Assembly (NCBI RefSeq): GCF_003207825.1 | Contig: NZ_NKTY01000006.1 | Span: 1 to 64,000, forward strand | Source: Komagataeibacter saccharivorans | GTDB taxonomy: Bacteria > Pseudomonadota > Alphaproteobacteria > Acetobacterales > Acetobacteraceae | DNA: 64,000 bases | Reading direction: 5' to 3' | Part shown: positions 8,120 through 17,244 of the stretch, in pieces | Position numbering within the stretch: position 1 is the stretch's first letter | Layout: every line of letters begins with the position of its first letter | Translations under genes and position numbers: made by a program | The notes under the pieces: generated by a model | What the model saw: the letters and a program-made list of their open reading frames with translations, nothing else | Told to the model about the DNA's origin: nothing | Databases searched by the model: none

Positions 8120-9483
8120 ATGATACTCCGCGTTTCAAACGGGTCCTGATCGCCAATCGTGGCGAAATCGCCCTTCGTATTCAGCGTGCATGCCGCCAGC
8201 TCGGGCTTGAAACGGTCGCGGTCCATTCGGATGCCGATGCGGAAAGCCGCCATGTGCGTGAGGCTGATATCGCCCTGTGCATTGGTCCCGCATCTGCCGC
8301 GCGCAGCTATCTTGACCCCGACGGGCTTCTGCTGGCCGCGCGGATGACGGGGGCCACGGCCATTCATCCCGGTTACGGCTTCCTGTCGGAAAATGCCGAT
8401 TTTGCCGATGCCGTCGAAGCGGCTGGCCTGACCTTCATTGGTCCGACCGGCGCATCCATACGGATGATGGGCGACAAGATCACGGCCAAGCGCGCCATGC
8501 GTGATGCCGGTGTGCCATGCGTGCCGGGTTCTGATGGACCGCTGCCTGCTTCCATGGAGGAAGTACACGCGGTCGCGCGTGATGTCGGGTTCCCGGTCAT
8601 CGTCAAGGCTTCGGGCGGTGGCGGTGGGCGCGGCATGCGCGTTGTGACGGATGCTGCCGACCTGACCCAGGCGGTCACGCTGACGGCCAAGGAAGCCCAG
8701 CAGGCATTTGGCAACCCGACCCTGTATCTGGAGCGCTTCATGCAGAAGCCGCGCCATATCGAGATACAGGTCCTGTGCGACACGCACGGGACGGCGCTCT
8801 GGCTGGGTGCGCGTGACTGTTCGCTTCAGCGCCGTCACCAGAAGGTGCTGGAAGAAGCGCCCCCGCCGGGCATAGCACCCGATGTCATTGCTGAAATTGG
8901 CGAACGCTGTGCCCAGGCATGCCGCCGGATCGGTTATCGTGGGGCCGGTACGTTCGAGTTCCTGTATGAAGATGGCGTTTTTGCGTTTATCGAAATGAAT
9001 ACCCGCGTGCAGGTCGAACACCCGATTACGGAGGAGACGACGGGTATCGATATCGTGGCGGCCCAACTCCGCATCGCGCAGGGCGAAGCGCTGGCGATCC
9101 GGCAGGAAGATATCCAGCAGCGTGGCCACGCCATCGAATGCAGGCTGAATGCCGAGGACCCGTTCACCTTCATCCCGTCGCCCGGCACCATTACGCGCTG
9201 GGATCTGCCCGGTGGTCCCGGTGTGCGGGTCGATACGCATGTTGTCAGCGGCTATACGGTGCCGCCTTATTATGACTCGCTGATTGGCAAGGTCATAAGC
9301 CATGGTGGATCGCGTGACGAGGCCATTGCGCGGCTGCGGGTGGCGCTGGCGGAAATGCGGGTGGAAGGCGTATCGACCAATATCGCCCTGCATCAGGATC
9401 TGCTGGCCGATCCACATTTTCACGAAGGCGGGGTGGATATTCACTACCTTGAACGGTGGCTTGCGGAAAGGACGGCATCATGA
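8116..9483 (+). CDS. accC: Biotin carboxylase (AccC-like)
   Basis: A 455-residue ATP-grasp biotin carboxylase of normal length. It begins KRVLIANRGEIALRI, has the glycine-rich ATP loop (KASGGGGGRGMR near residue 160), and the catalytic FIEMNTRVQVEHPITEE region near 290. It carboxylates the biotin of the adjacent carrier using ATP and bicarbonate. No AccA/AccD carboxyltransferase lies nearby. The divergent PxpB/PxpC pair, homologous to the carboxyltransferase half of urea carboxylase, is the obvious local partner (inference). Confidence 0.93.
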   Translation: MNDTPRFKRVLIANRGEIALRIQRACRQLGLETVAVHSDADAESRHVREADIALCIGPASAARSYLDPDGLLLAARMTGATAIHPGYGFLSENADFADAVEAAGLTFIGPTGASIRMMGDKITAKRAMRDAGVPCVPGSDGPLPASMEEVHAVARDVGFPVIVKASGGGGGRGMRVVTDAADLTQAVTLTAKEAQQAFGNPTLYLERFMQKPRHIEIQVLCDTHGTALWLGARDCSLQRRHQKVLEEAPPPGIAPDVIAEIGERCAQACRRIGYRGAGTFEFLYEDGVFAFIEMNTRVQVEHPITEETTGIDIVAAQLRIAQGEALAIRQEDIQQRGHAIECRLNAEDPFTFIPSPGTITRWDLPGGPGVRVDTHVVSGYTVPPYYDSLIGKVISHGGSRDEAIARLRVALAEMRVEGVSTNIALHQDLLADPHFHEGGVDIHYLERWLAERTAS

Positions 9484-9941
9484 GCAATCCGTCAGAACTG
9501 CTTTCTGACTTCAATACTCTTCCGGAACCCGAAGAAATCAGCCAGATTGCGACGTGGCTGTCCGAGGCCGGTCTGGAATCCCTGGAACTGTCCAATGATA
9601 CGGGAACAAGGCTGCGTATCAGGGTAGCGCAGGCTGCCGCCGACACTGCTGAAATTTCATCCGTTCCTGCCTGCCCTGCCGAACCCGTAGCAGAAGTGGG
9701 CACGGTCGCGGTCAGCGCACCGTATTTTGGCCACCTCTGTCTTGACCGTCCGATGGGTGACGGAGCCTTCGCCCCGGTGGGGAGCATGGTAAGGCGGGAT
9801 GATGTTGTTGCCCTGCTGACACTGGATACCCTGCAGGTTCCCGTCAGGGCGCCCGTTGATGGCGAGGTTGTGGAAATTGTGGCCACGCCCGGTGCATTGC
9901 TGGGCTATGGCGCGGAAATCATGACAATCCGCCCCAGTTAA
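9480..9941 (+). CDS. Biotin/lipoyl-carrier-like protein lacking the modified lysine
   Basis: A 153-residue protein starting at ATG 9480, overlapping accC by 4 bases. Its plan copies AccB: an N-terminal helix with an acidic strand (residues 17-50), a linker, then a biotinyl-type beta domain (75-152). Where AccB has EAMK, this protein has TLDT, with Thr117 in place of the biotin lysine, so it cannot carry biotin. The rest of the domain (VPVRAPVDGEVVEI, then ALLGYGAEIMTIRP) is intact, which speaks against random decay. It may be a structural or regulatory partner of the carboxylase complex. Confidence 0.8.
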   Translation: MSNPSELLSDFNTLPEPEEISQIATWLSEAGLESLELSNDTGTRLRIRVAQAAADTAEISSVPACPAEPVAEVGTVAVSAPYFGHLCLDRPMGDGAFAPVGSMVRRDDVVALLTLDTLQVPVRAPVDGEVVEIVATPGALLGYGAEIMTIRPS

Positions 9942-9992
9942 AGACAGACCGGTGCAGGGCTTTCTCGCCCTGTGTCTGGAAGCAGATAAAGA

Positions 9993-10036
9993 AAAGCCGG
10001 GGCTGCCATGATGGTGGCCCCGGCTTTCTGTTTTCC
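9993..10036 (+). terminator. Rho-independent terminator of the SDR/acc operon
   Basis: An 11-bp perfect stem (AAAGCCGGGGC at 9993-10003 with its complement at 10017-10027), a 13-base loop and a T-rich tail (CTGTTTT). It lies 51 bases after the stop of the last gene. Confidence 0.8.
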
Positions 10037-10070
10037 TGATCGGTGTTTGGGCGACACCGATCAGGAAAAC
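10030..10070. repeat. Perfect 17-bp inverted repeat
   Basis: GTTTTCCTGATCGGTGT at 10030-10046 is repeated in inverse at 10054-10070 with a 7-base spacer. It lies between two convergent transcription units, directly after the terminator of the first. It could act as a back-up bidirectional terminator, although there is no strong T-run on either side. It could also be a remnant of a small palindromic repeat. Confidence 0.7.
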
Positions 10071-10091
10071 TTCTGGAATAAAAAGGAAGTT

Positions 10092-10126
10092 CTGTCGCTG
10101 CCCTTTCGAAAAAAAGGCGGCGACAG
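10092..10126 (-). terminator. Hairpin likely terminating the aminotransferase gene
   Basis: An 11-bp stem with one G-T pair (10092-10102 with 10116-10126) around an A-rich loop (T-rich on the minus strand), 19 bases beyond the stop of the leftward aminotransferase. The GGCGGCG-type stem is like one arm of the palindromic element at 41965-42044. Confidence 0.5.
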
Positions 10127-10144
10127 GCTATTTTGAATGCCTTC

Positions 10145-11347
10145 TTACTTCAGGCCCGATACGAACGCGGCGATCCGGCGGCAGCCTTCGCGCAGCGTTG
10201 CGGTATCTGTTGCATAGGAGATGCGGAAGAAGGGGCTCATGCCGTATGCGGCACCCTGAACCGACGCCACCTGCTGTTCTTCCAGCAGCGCCATGACAAA
10301 GTCGGTATCGTTACCGATATGGCGCCCTTCGGCGGAGGTCTTGCCGATGCATGCGCTGATGTCCGGATAGACGTAGAACGCACCCTGCGGGGTGTGGCAC
10401 TGGATGCCGGGAATGGCGTTAAGCAGGCTGACAACAAGATCACGGCGTGCCTGATATTCTGCCGCACGCTCCTTGAGGAAATCCTGCGGGCCTTCAAGGG
10501 CTGCGACGGCGGCCGCCTGCGCAATGGTGTTGATGCCGCTGGTGGACTGACCCTGCATGTTGTTCATGGCTGCGATCAGGTTGCGCGGCCCACCGCAGAA
10601 ACCGACGCGCCAGCCGGTCATGGCATAGCTTTTGGAAACGCCGTTGACCGTCAGCACACGGTCCTTCAGGCGTGGTTCAACTTCGGCCAGCGTGCAGAAC
10701 TGGAAGTCATCGTAGATGAGATGTTCGTAAATATCGTCCGTCAGGATCCAGACATGGGGGTGCTTGAGCAGAACGGCGGCAATTTCTTCCATGTCCTTGC
10801 GCGGGCAGCAGGCCCCGGTCGGGTTGCTGGGGAAGTTCAGCACCAGCCACTTGGTCCTGGGCGTGATGGCTGCATCCAGATCCGCTGCCGACAGCTTGAA
10901 GTTATTGGCGGCAAGGCAGGGTACCTGCACGATACTGGCCCCGCCCAGACGGGCGATATCGGCATAGCTGATCCAGTAAGGGGTGGGCAGCACCACCTCA
11001 TCGCCCGGATTGATGGTCGCCATCATCGCGTCATAAATGATCTGCTTCGCGCCATTGGCCACCAGAATTTCATCCAGTGCGTAATCAAGATGATTTTCGC
11101 GCTGGAATTTGCCCTGAACAGCCCGTTTCAGGGCTGGCTTGCCATCCTGCGGCGGGTATTTGGTATCGCCACCACGCGCCGCCGCAATGGCGGCGTCCAC
11201 TACATGGGTCGGGGTCGGGAAATCCGGCTCCCCCGACGACAGGCTGACAATTTTCAGCCCCTCCGCCTTAAGGGCGGTGGCCTTGTCCGTCATGGCGGCA
11301 GAGGCCGAAATCCCTATTCCATTCAGTCGATCTGCAAAGCCGGGCAT
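10145..11347 (-). CDS. Class I/II pyridoxal-phosphate aminotransferase (aspartate aminotransferase type)
   Basis: A 400-residue fold-type I aminotransferase. It has the NFPSNPTGA pyridine-binding motif, DDIYEHLIYD, the PLP lysine in NGVSKSYAMTGWR, and the C-terminal substrate-binding Arg in FFRISYA. This is the AspC subgroup Igamma, which usually interconverts aspartate and oxaloacetate. The start is ATG at 11347 with GGAGAG 7 bases upstream; an upstream TTG has no such site. It is divergent from aspA, so both genes may feed aspartate into the citric acid cycle. A paralogue lies at 46464-47672. Confidence 0.9.
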   Translation of the reverse strand: MPGFADRLNGIGISASAAMTDKATALKAEGLKIVSLSSGEPDFPTPTHVVDAAIAAARGGDTKYPPQDGKPALKRAVQGKFQRENHLDYALDEILVANGAKQIIYDAMMATINPGDEVVLPTPYWISYADIARLGGASIVQVPCLAANNFKLSAADLDAAITPRTKWLVLNFPSNPTGACCPRKDMEEIAAVLLKHPHVWILTDDIYEHLIYDDFQFCTLAEVEPRLKDRVLTVNGVSKSYAMTGWRVGFCGGPRNLIAAMNNMQGQSTSGINTIAQAAAVAALEGPQDFLKERAAEYQARRDLVVSLLNAIPGIQCHTPQGAFYVYPDISACIGKTSAEGRHIGNDTDFVMALLEEQQVASVQGAAYGMSPFFRISYATDTATLREGCRRIAAFVSGLK

Positions 11348-11598
11348 TAACCATCTCTCCAATCAGCATATGTAAGAAGGCAGGCGTGTATATTGGGACA
11401 CACCGTAAATCGTTTCGACTGCCATTAGATACCGCCGAAAATTGTCTGGCCCCATATAACAATCCTATGGGGTCACGGTGCATCGGCCACCATAGGCTTC
11501 CGGGACGAAGGAGAGTGGCGCACAACCATGCCGATGGTGCCATTCCGTTACGTCAGCCAGTATCGTTCTGGCATTATTTTAGCCCCGGATAGACTGAA

Positions 11599-13104
11599 AT
11601 GACCGATATGCTTCCTGATACGGCGAACCCTGCCGATCTTCCTTCCCCAACGGAAGTGAAGACAGCGCCGGTCGGGGTAGGGGGCGCGCGTCCCGCCAGC
11701 CGCATTGAACGCGACCTGCTTGGCGCAGCCGAGATCCCGGCCGGTGCGTTGTGGGGCATTCATACCATGCGCGCGCTGGAGAATTTTCCCATAAGCGGTA
11801 CGCCCATCGGGACGTTTGGCGAACTGGTTCAGGGGCTGGTTACGGTCAAGCAGGCAGCAGCGCGCGCCAACCATACGCTGGGCTATCTGGATGCCGGGCG
11901 GGCAAACGCCATTGATGCCGCCTGCAACGCGATCCTGCGTGACACCCGTTACTGCGATCAGTTTGTGGTGGATGCCATGCAGGGTGGGGCAGGCACATCC
12001 ACCAACATGAACGCCAACGAGGTGATAGCGAACGTAGCTCTTGGGTTGATGGGGGAAAAGCCGGGCACATACGCGCTCATTCACCCCAATGACCATGTGA
12101 ACATGGCGCAGTCCACCAACGATGTGTATCCGACCGCGCTCAGGCTGGGGATGCTGCTGGCAGTGGAGCCATTGCTGGCTTCACTCGCACGGCTGGAAAA
12201 CGCTTTTGACGCTAAAGCGCAGGCTTTCAGTGAGATACTCAAGGTCGGGCGCACGCAGTTGCGCGATGCGGTTCCCATGACATTGGGGCAGGAATTCCAT
12301 GCGTTCCGTACCACGATACAGACGGAAATCAGGAGCCTGAAGCAGCATGCCACTGCGTTTGAGCAGGTCAATCTGGGCGGCACAGCCATCGGAACGGGGC
12401 TGAACACTGATCCCCGTTACGCGCATGCCGTCATGGCGGAACTGCGCGGGTTGAGTGGGCGACCAATGGTCAGTGCGCCGGACCTGATCGAGGCGACATC
12501 CGATGTCGGGGCTTTTGTCCTGTTTTCCGGTGTCTTGAAACGGCTGGCCCTGAAACTTTCCAAAATCGCCAGCGATCTGCGCCTGCTGTCCAGCGGGCCG
12601 CGGGCAGGACTGGGCGAAATTGTTTTGCCGCCGGTACAGGCGGGTTCTTCCATCATGCCGGGCAAGGTCAATCCGGTCATACCGGAGGCCGTCAATCAGG
12701 TAGCCTATCTTGTCGCCGGGCATGACCTGACCATCACCATGTGCGCGGATGGCGGGCAGCTGCAGCTTAATCCGTTTGAGCCGATGATCGGCTACTGCCT
12801 GTTTTCGTCCCTGAAAATCCTGCGTGCGGCTGTCGATACCCTGACGACACGGTGCGTCAGCGGGATTTCGGCAGATGGCAGCCGGTGTCAGTATCTGTCC
12901 GAACTGAATATCGGCATTATTACAGCCCTCGTCCCCGTGCTGGGATATGATACCTGCTCGGCAGTCGCCAGGCGTGCCCTTGTCGAAAACCGGAAGGTTA
13001 CGGACCTTATTATTGAGGAAAACCTGCTATCTTCCGACAGGCTGGCCGAACTCCTGCGGCCTGATGCGCTGACACGGCCCAACATCGGCAGGGAAGCAGG
13101 CTAG
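11599..13104 (+). CDS. aspA: Aspartate ammonia-lyase
   Basis: A 501-residue fumarase/aspartase-superfamily lyase that converts aspartate to fumarate and ammonia. The signature loop GSSIMPGKVNP is at about residue 350; THMN/QSTNDVYPTA and GGTAIGTGLN motifs are present. The N-terminus is about 30 residues longer than usual (Pro/Thr-rich start, then SRIERDLLGAAEIPAGALWGIHT). GALWGIHTMRALENF, as in aspartases, favours aspartase over fumarase. It is convergent with the LysR gene, with only 4 bases between the stops. Confidence 0.92.
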   Translation: MTDMLPDTANPADLPSPTEVKTAPVGVGGARPASRIERDLLGAAEIPAGALWGIHTMRALENFPISGTPIGTFGELVQGLVTVKQAAARANHTLGYLDAGRANAIDAACNAILRDTRYCDQFVVDAMQGGAGTSTNMNANEVIANVALGLMGEKPGTYALIHPNDHVNMAQSTNDVYPTALRLGMLLAVEPLLASLARLENAFDAKAQAFSEILKVGRTQLRDAVPMTLGQEFHAFRTTIQTEIRSLKQHATAFEQVNLGGTAIGTGLNTDPRYAHAVMAELRGLSGRPMVSAPDLIEATSDVGAFVLFSGVLKRLALKLSKIASDLRLLSSGPRAGLGEIVLPPVQAGSSIMPGKVNPVIPEAVNQVAYLVAGHDLTITMCADGGQLQLNPFEPMIGYCLFSSLKILRAAVDTLTTRCVSGISADGSRCQYLSELNIGIITALVPVLGYDTCSAVARRALVENRKVTDLIIEENLLSSDRLAELLRPDALTRPNIGREAG

Positions 13105-13108
13105 CCCA

Positions 13109-14059
13109 TCATGTCGATGCCTGCGTGCCCGGCCAGTTCCGGGACGCAGCCATCGTTTTGGCCAGATCGATCAGCAGTTCCCGCACCGCGACCGATGCTT
13201 CCGTTTCAGGAATGATTTCGGGAATGCACAGCGATACATCTTCCTGTATGACGGGGTTGCGCAGCGGATAGATGCGGGACTTTTCGGGCACGACAATGCG
13301 GCTTGCGACCGACCATGGCAGGATGGTGCTGCCGATGCCTTCGATAATGGCGCCCTGCAGGGTAATCAGCGCCTCTATTTCCGCGACAATCCGCGGTTCA
13401 AGCTGCTTGCGCATGAAGGCCATATCGACGCTTTTGCGTACGAAGTTATGTTTGGGCGGCAGCAGCAGGGGGATGTCGGCAATATCGGCCAGTTGCACCG
13501 CGCCTGTTTCATCTTGCGGAAATTCCAGTGCCTGCGGTGCGAGGAGGAAGAACTCCTCCTTCATCAGGGGGGTGAAGACCACGCCCTTGATCGGTCCCGC
13601 ACCGTGGATGACGGCCATGTCCAGGCGGCCCGTCATGATCAGTTCGCTGTATATATCATCAAAACTTTCGGTCAGATGCAGCGTAATGTTCGGCAGCCGT
13701 TCGCGCACCAGCCGCAGCAGTTCGACAGACAGTGTCGATCCTGCGCTGTAGGGGGACAGCCCGACCGATACCTTGCCCACAAGTGGCCCGGCGCCCTGAC
13801 TGATTTCGACCATGGCGCGATCGAACTGCTTGGTTAGTGTCTGTGCATGACGGTAGAGTTCCGAGCCTGCTGTTGTCGGCGTAACACCGCTTTTGCTTCG
13901 GATGACCAGCTTCTGCTTGAAAACATTCTCAAGCGTTGCCAGTTGCTGGCTCAGCGCAGGCTGGGCGATGTTCAGCAGGTCCGCAGCGCGTGAAATGCTG
14001 CCCAGATCGATTATTTTCACAAAAGCCTGCAGTCGCCGTATATCCAACTGGAACTCCAT
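13109..14059 (-). CDS. LysR-family transcriptional regulator
   Basis: A 316-residue LysR-type regulator. The N-terminal winged helix-turn-helix is at residues 5-65 (LQAFVKIIDLGSISRAADLL, then AQPALSQQLATLE) and a periplasmic-binding-like effector domain at 90-300. The sequence is closest to the Nac/CynR-like group by general look. It reads away from the TonB-dependent receptor gene across 349 bases, the normal arrangement for a regulator of its divergent neighbour; aspA, which ends against it, is another possible target. Confidence 0.9.
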   Translation of the reverse strand: MEFQLDIRRLQAFVKIIDLGSISRAADLLNIAQPALSQQLATLENVFKQKLVIRSKSGVTPTTAGSELYRHAQTLTKQFDRAMVEISQGAGPLVGKVSVGLSPYSAGSTLSVELLRLVRERLPNITLHLTESFDDIYSELIMTGRLDMAVIHGAGPIKGVVFTPLMKEEFFLLAPQALEFPQDETGAVQLADIADIPLLLPPKHNFVRKSVDMAFMRKQLEPRIVAEIEALITLQGAIIEGIGSTILPWSVASRIVVPEKSRIYPLRNPVIQEDVSLCIPEIIPETEASVAVRELLIDLAKTMAASRNWPGTQAST

Positions 14060-14408
14060 TATACGTAAGTGGCTTTATCACATTGATAATAGGCATATTT
14101 ATTCGATCAGTCAACGAACTGAACGGGGTATGCTCCTACGTTTCGAAAATTTAACATCATTCCCGGTGGTTAGTCGCCGCCCGGCACGGAGGGCAGATTT
14201 CCGGCAGATTCTTTCGATTCCAGAACGAAAAAATATATGAAATAAAAAAGACACATATTTTCAATTATATAGTCTTGTTCGAACAATTGCGCGGCGTATG
14301 GGAAGGCAAGATATTAAGAATCCATATGACGCCAAATCATAACGGACACGCATCATATCCTTGCACATAGTCGTTACGGAACGTCCGGCGGTATTCAGGG
14401 GGGATGCA
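14060..14408. other. Divergent region between the LysR gene and the TonB-receptor gene
   Basis: A 349-base AT-rich non-coding region. It contains a 12-bp perfect palindrome, TTGTTCGAACAA, at 14275-14286, 122 bases before the receptor start, and runs of A/T at 14225-14275 that could hold a promoter. No gene or RNA was recognised. Confidence 0.4.
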
Positions 14409-16871
14409 ATGGTAGGCCTGTCAAAACGGAAGTTATATTTGGTGGCTGGGGTGGCTTTGGGCACATTCGTACCAGCCATCGGCGAGGCCGCTACCGCACC
14501 TTCCGCTGCACCTGAAAAGCACTACAGGACGGATGCCAAAAAGAAGGTACAGCCGTCCCCGTCCCATACCGTCACGTCGTCGGTGCGCGCTTCGGCCAAT
14601 CCGGAAATCATCCATGTCGGCGGCCATTCGACCAACTCCGTGTTCTCCCCCGGCACGGCGCGTCACAGCACGACGCAGGTGACGGTTGTAACGGGTGCGG
14701 AACTTCTGAAAACCGGTCAGAGCAATGTGCTGTCCGCGCTGGCGCAGGCCAATCCCGCTATCACAACCGCAGCCCTGCCCGGTGGTGGCGCAAGTTCCTT
14801 TGTGCAGACAATGCAGTTGCGTGGCCAGTCGCCTGATGACACCCTGATCCTGATCAACGGCCATCGCCGCCATATCGGGGCCAACTTCAATTCCAACTCC
14901 GGCACCAACTGGGGCAGTGAACCTGCCGACATCTCGCTTATCCCCATTACCGCGATCGACCATATCGAAGTCATTACGGAAGGGGCTTCGGCGCTGTATG
15001 GGCAGGATGCGATTGCGGGCGCCGTCAACATCGTGCTGAAGCGCGATACGCATGGTGGCAGCATCAATTTCAAAAACAGCGGCTATTACGCGGGCGACGG
15101 ACAGGGGCTGGACGGTTCCGCCAACTACGCCATGGCGCTTGGGCACAAGGGCGGCTATCTGGATCTGGCAGCGCAGGTGACCCATCAGTTGCCGACGACG
15201 CGCGGCGGGGATTTCTACGGCACCCTGTTCAGTGATTCCCGTAACGAAACCGCAAACCGCAACGTCCAGCGCGGGCTGGGTATTCCCAAGTCCACGCTTG
15301 AGACCCTGAGTGAGAACATGTCCGTGCCGCTGGGTCACGGGTTCAGTGTCTACAGCACGTCCACCTTCTCGCACCGTCGCGCCAATGTGCCCGAAACCTA
15401 TCGTAGCGCGGCCGATACGGATAGCTGGATCAATACATCCCTGTATCCGAATGGCGACCAGCCCTACATCACCATGGATCAGTACGACTTCGAGACGGAC
15501 AATGGCATCCGCACCCGCAAGTTCGGTTTTGCGTGGGACGCCTATGTCACCTACGGCCGTGATGCGCAGCAGTATGGCACGAAGGATTCTGAAAACGTCT
15601 CGCTGCCGGGCAGCACCCAGACTTCCTTCTATGATGGTTCGTCCATTTCGTCGGAACTGACAACGGGTCTGCGCGGGTCGCGTTCCTTCAGGACGGGCCT
15701 GCTACCCAGGGACATCAACCTGAAATTTGGCGCTGAATACCGTCACGATACATTCCAGATGACGCAGGGTGAAACCGCGTCATGGGAAGGGCTGGGCGCT
15801 ACCGACCATCCGGGTAACGTGCCGATGGCCGTAACCAATCAGAACCGTGATGTGTACGAAGGTTTTGCCAATCTCGACTTCTACGTAACCAAGAAGTGGG
15901 AATGGACACTGGGCGGTCGTGTCGCCAGCTACAACAACCTGGCGACTGTTGAAACGGGATCGGTAGGCACGCGGTACAACTTCAACAAACGCTGGGCCAT
16001 CCGGGCGAATATCAATACCGGTTACCGTCCGCCCACGCTTGGCGAAATGTCCTATTTCTATTCTGCGCCTTATCCGGGATATACGGTCGATCAGGTTCCG
16101 GCGAACAGTGCGATCGCCAAATATCTGGGTTCCGGTAACATGAAGGGCGAGTATTCCCGCAGCTACACGATCGGTGTCGATGCGACGCCGGTTGATGATT
16201 TCCATATCACGGGTAACCTGTATTACATCGCCATCAACGACCGGCTTGGCAGCACCCAGTCCTACAGTGTCAATACAAACGACACGACCCTGATGAACCT
16301 GCTGAAGGCCGCCAATCTGGAAAGCGCGACATCCCTTTCCTATTACGCCAACCTGTATAACACGCAGACATTCGGCGGCGACCTGAACGCCGATTATACG
16401 CTGCGCACAAGCCGTTATGGTAAATTCCGGTTCGCCATGGGGATCAACTTCTCGGATAACGAGATCCGGTCTGCCAAGAATAACCTGGTGAATGAATATA
16501 CCAAGGAAATGGTACTGCATTCAGCGCCCAAGAACCGCGAACAGATCAGCATTAACTGGCAGTACGGTAAATGGTCGGTATTCGCACAGGAAATGCGGTA
16601 TGGTTCCATCATTTACATGGCCGCGCCGACCGGTCCGGGTGGGGTGCCGTTTGAACAGAACCCGGCCTTCATCACCAATCTGGAAGTTGACTACAAGGTC
16701 ATGCCCAAATGGACCATCGGTGTTGGGGCAAACAATCTGGGCAATAAATACCCGACCCGTGTCTCCAGGACCATTTCCAACACCCAGCAGGGGCTGACCA
16801 AATATCCTTCCTATTCGCCTTATGGCTTCAGTGGCGGGATGTATTACGTCAAGACATCTCTGGATTTCTAA
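14409..16871 (+). CDS. TonB-dependent outer-membrane receptor
   Basis: An 820-residue receptor. The start at ATG 14409 gives a clean signal peptide (MVGLSKRKLYLVAGVALGTF, cleavage near GEA). A TonB-box-like segment (EIIHVGGHS) is followed by the plug (residues about 85-200: VTVVTGAELLKTGQSNVLSA, LINGHRRH, GASALYGQDAIAGAVNIVL) and a beta-barrel ending in the aromatic C-terminus (YVKTSLDF). It imports an unknown ligand across the outer membrane. There is no extra signalling domain, so it is not of the FecA type. The adjacent LysR gene and the porin suggest a carbon substrate rather than iron, but this is not certain. Confidence 0.92.
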   Translation: MVGLSKRKLYLVAGVALGTFVPAIGEAATAPSAAPEKHYRTDAKKKVQPSPSHTVTSSVRASANPEIIHVGGHSTNSVFSPGTARHSTTQVTVVTGAELLKTGQSNVLSALAQANPAITTAALPGGGASSFVQTMQLRGQSPDDTLILINGHRRHIGANFNSNSGTNWGSEPADISLIPITAIDHIEVITEGASALYGQDAIAGAVNIVLKRDTHGGSINFKNSGYYAGDGQGLDGSANYAMALGHKGGYLDLAAQVTHQLPTTRGGDFYGTLFSDSRNETANRNVQRGLGIPKSTLETLSENMSVPLGHGFSVYSTSTFSHRRANVPETYRSAADTDSWINTSLYPNGDQPYITMDQYDFETDNGIRTRKFGFAWDAYVTYGRDAQQYGTKDSENVSLPGSTQTSFYDGSSISSELTTGLRGSRSFRTGLLPRDINLKFGAEYRHDTFQMTQGETASWEGLGATDHPGNVPMAVTNQNRDVYEGFANLDFYVTKKWEWTLGGRVASYNNLATVETGSVGTRYNFNKRWAIRANINTGYRPPTLGEMSYFYSAPYPGYTVDQVPANSAIAKYLGSGNMKGEYSRSYTIGVDATPVDDFHITGNLYYIAINDRLGSTQSYSVNTNDTTLMNLLKAANLESATSLSYYANLYNTQTFGGDLNADYTLRTSRYGKFRFAMGINFSDNEIRSAKNNLVNEYTKEMVLHSAPKNREQISINWQYGKWSVFAQEMRYGSIIYMAAPTGPGGVPFEQNPAFITNLEVDYKVMPKWTIGVGANNLGNKYPTRVSRTISNTQQGLTKYPSYSPYGFSGGMYYVKTSLDF

Positions 16872-17244
16872 ACAACATTCCCCTCCGGCCTTGCGATTGC
16901 ATGCGTCCGGGCTGGAGGGCCAGAATGTCGGTATGACGCCGATAGACTGACAGGCCGCCTGTAGTCCCCGTAGCCATTTTTCATGGTACGGGGATTTCAT
17001 ATTTTATGGCCTGCCTGCGATATGGATGGCTTTGCACCCTTTCGATTATTTCGGTAACTATTCCCGATGCTGATAGGATGGACCGGCATGCTGAAATCAG
17101 TATCCGATGCCGGGGACCACGCCACATCCGTTGATAGGGCAGCAAACGATACAAAAAATAATCAGCCGTGATGACGGGAACCGTTTTCAGATACCGGAGA
17201 CTGGGCCTGCGTCAGATAAAAAACATCCGGTGACTGTATTCTGA
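16872..17244. other. Intergenic region between convergent receptor and porin genes
   Basis: A 373-base region. A 10-bp stem (16881-16890 with 16910-16919, one G-T pair) lies 9 bases after the receptor stop and may terminate it, although it has no T-run. The rest shows no supported gene; the porin gene must terminate here on the other strand. Confidence 0.4.

Noticed and set aside
7984-9444. Long minus-strand frame opposite accC (486 codons)
   Set aside because: It is a shadow of the GC-rich accC gene; the composition is rich in Arg/His/Gly, there is no family motif, and accC on the other strand is unmistakable.
10133-11350. Plus-strand frame of 405 codons opposite the aminotransferase
   Set aside because: Same length and phase as the real gene on the other strand, with no recognisable motif.
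14409-16871. TonB receptor as a siderophore receptor
   Set aside because: There is no siderophore gene, Fur-like box or FecA-type signalling domain nearby; the ligand is left open.
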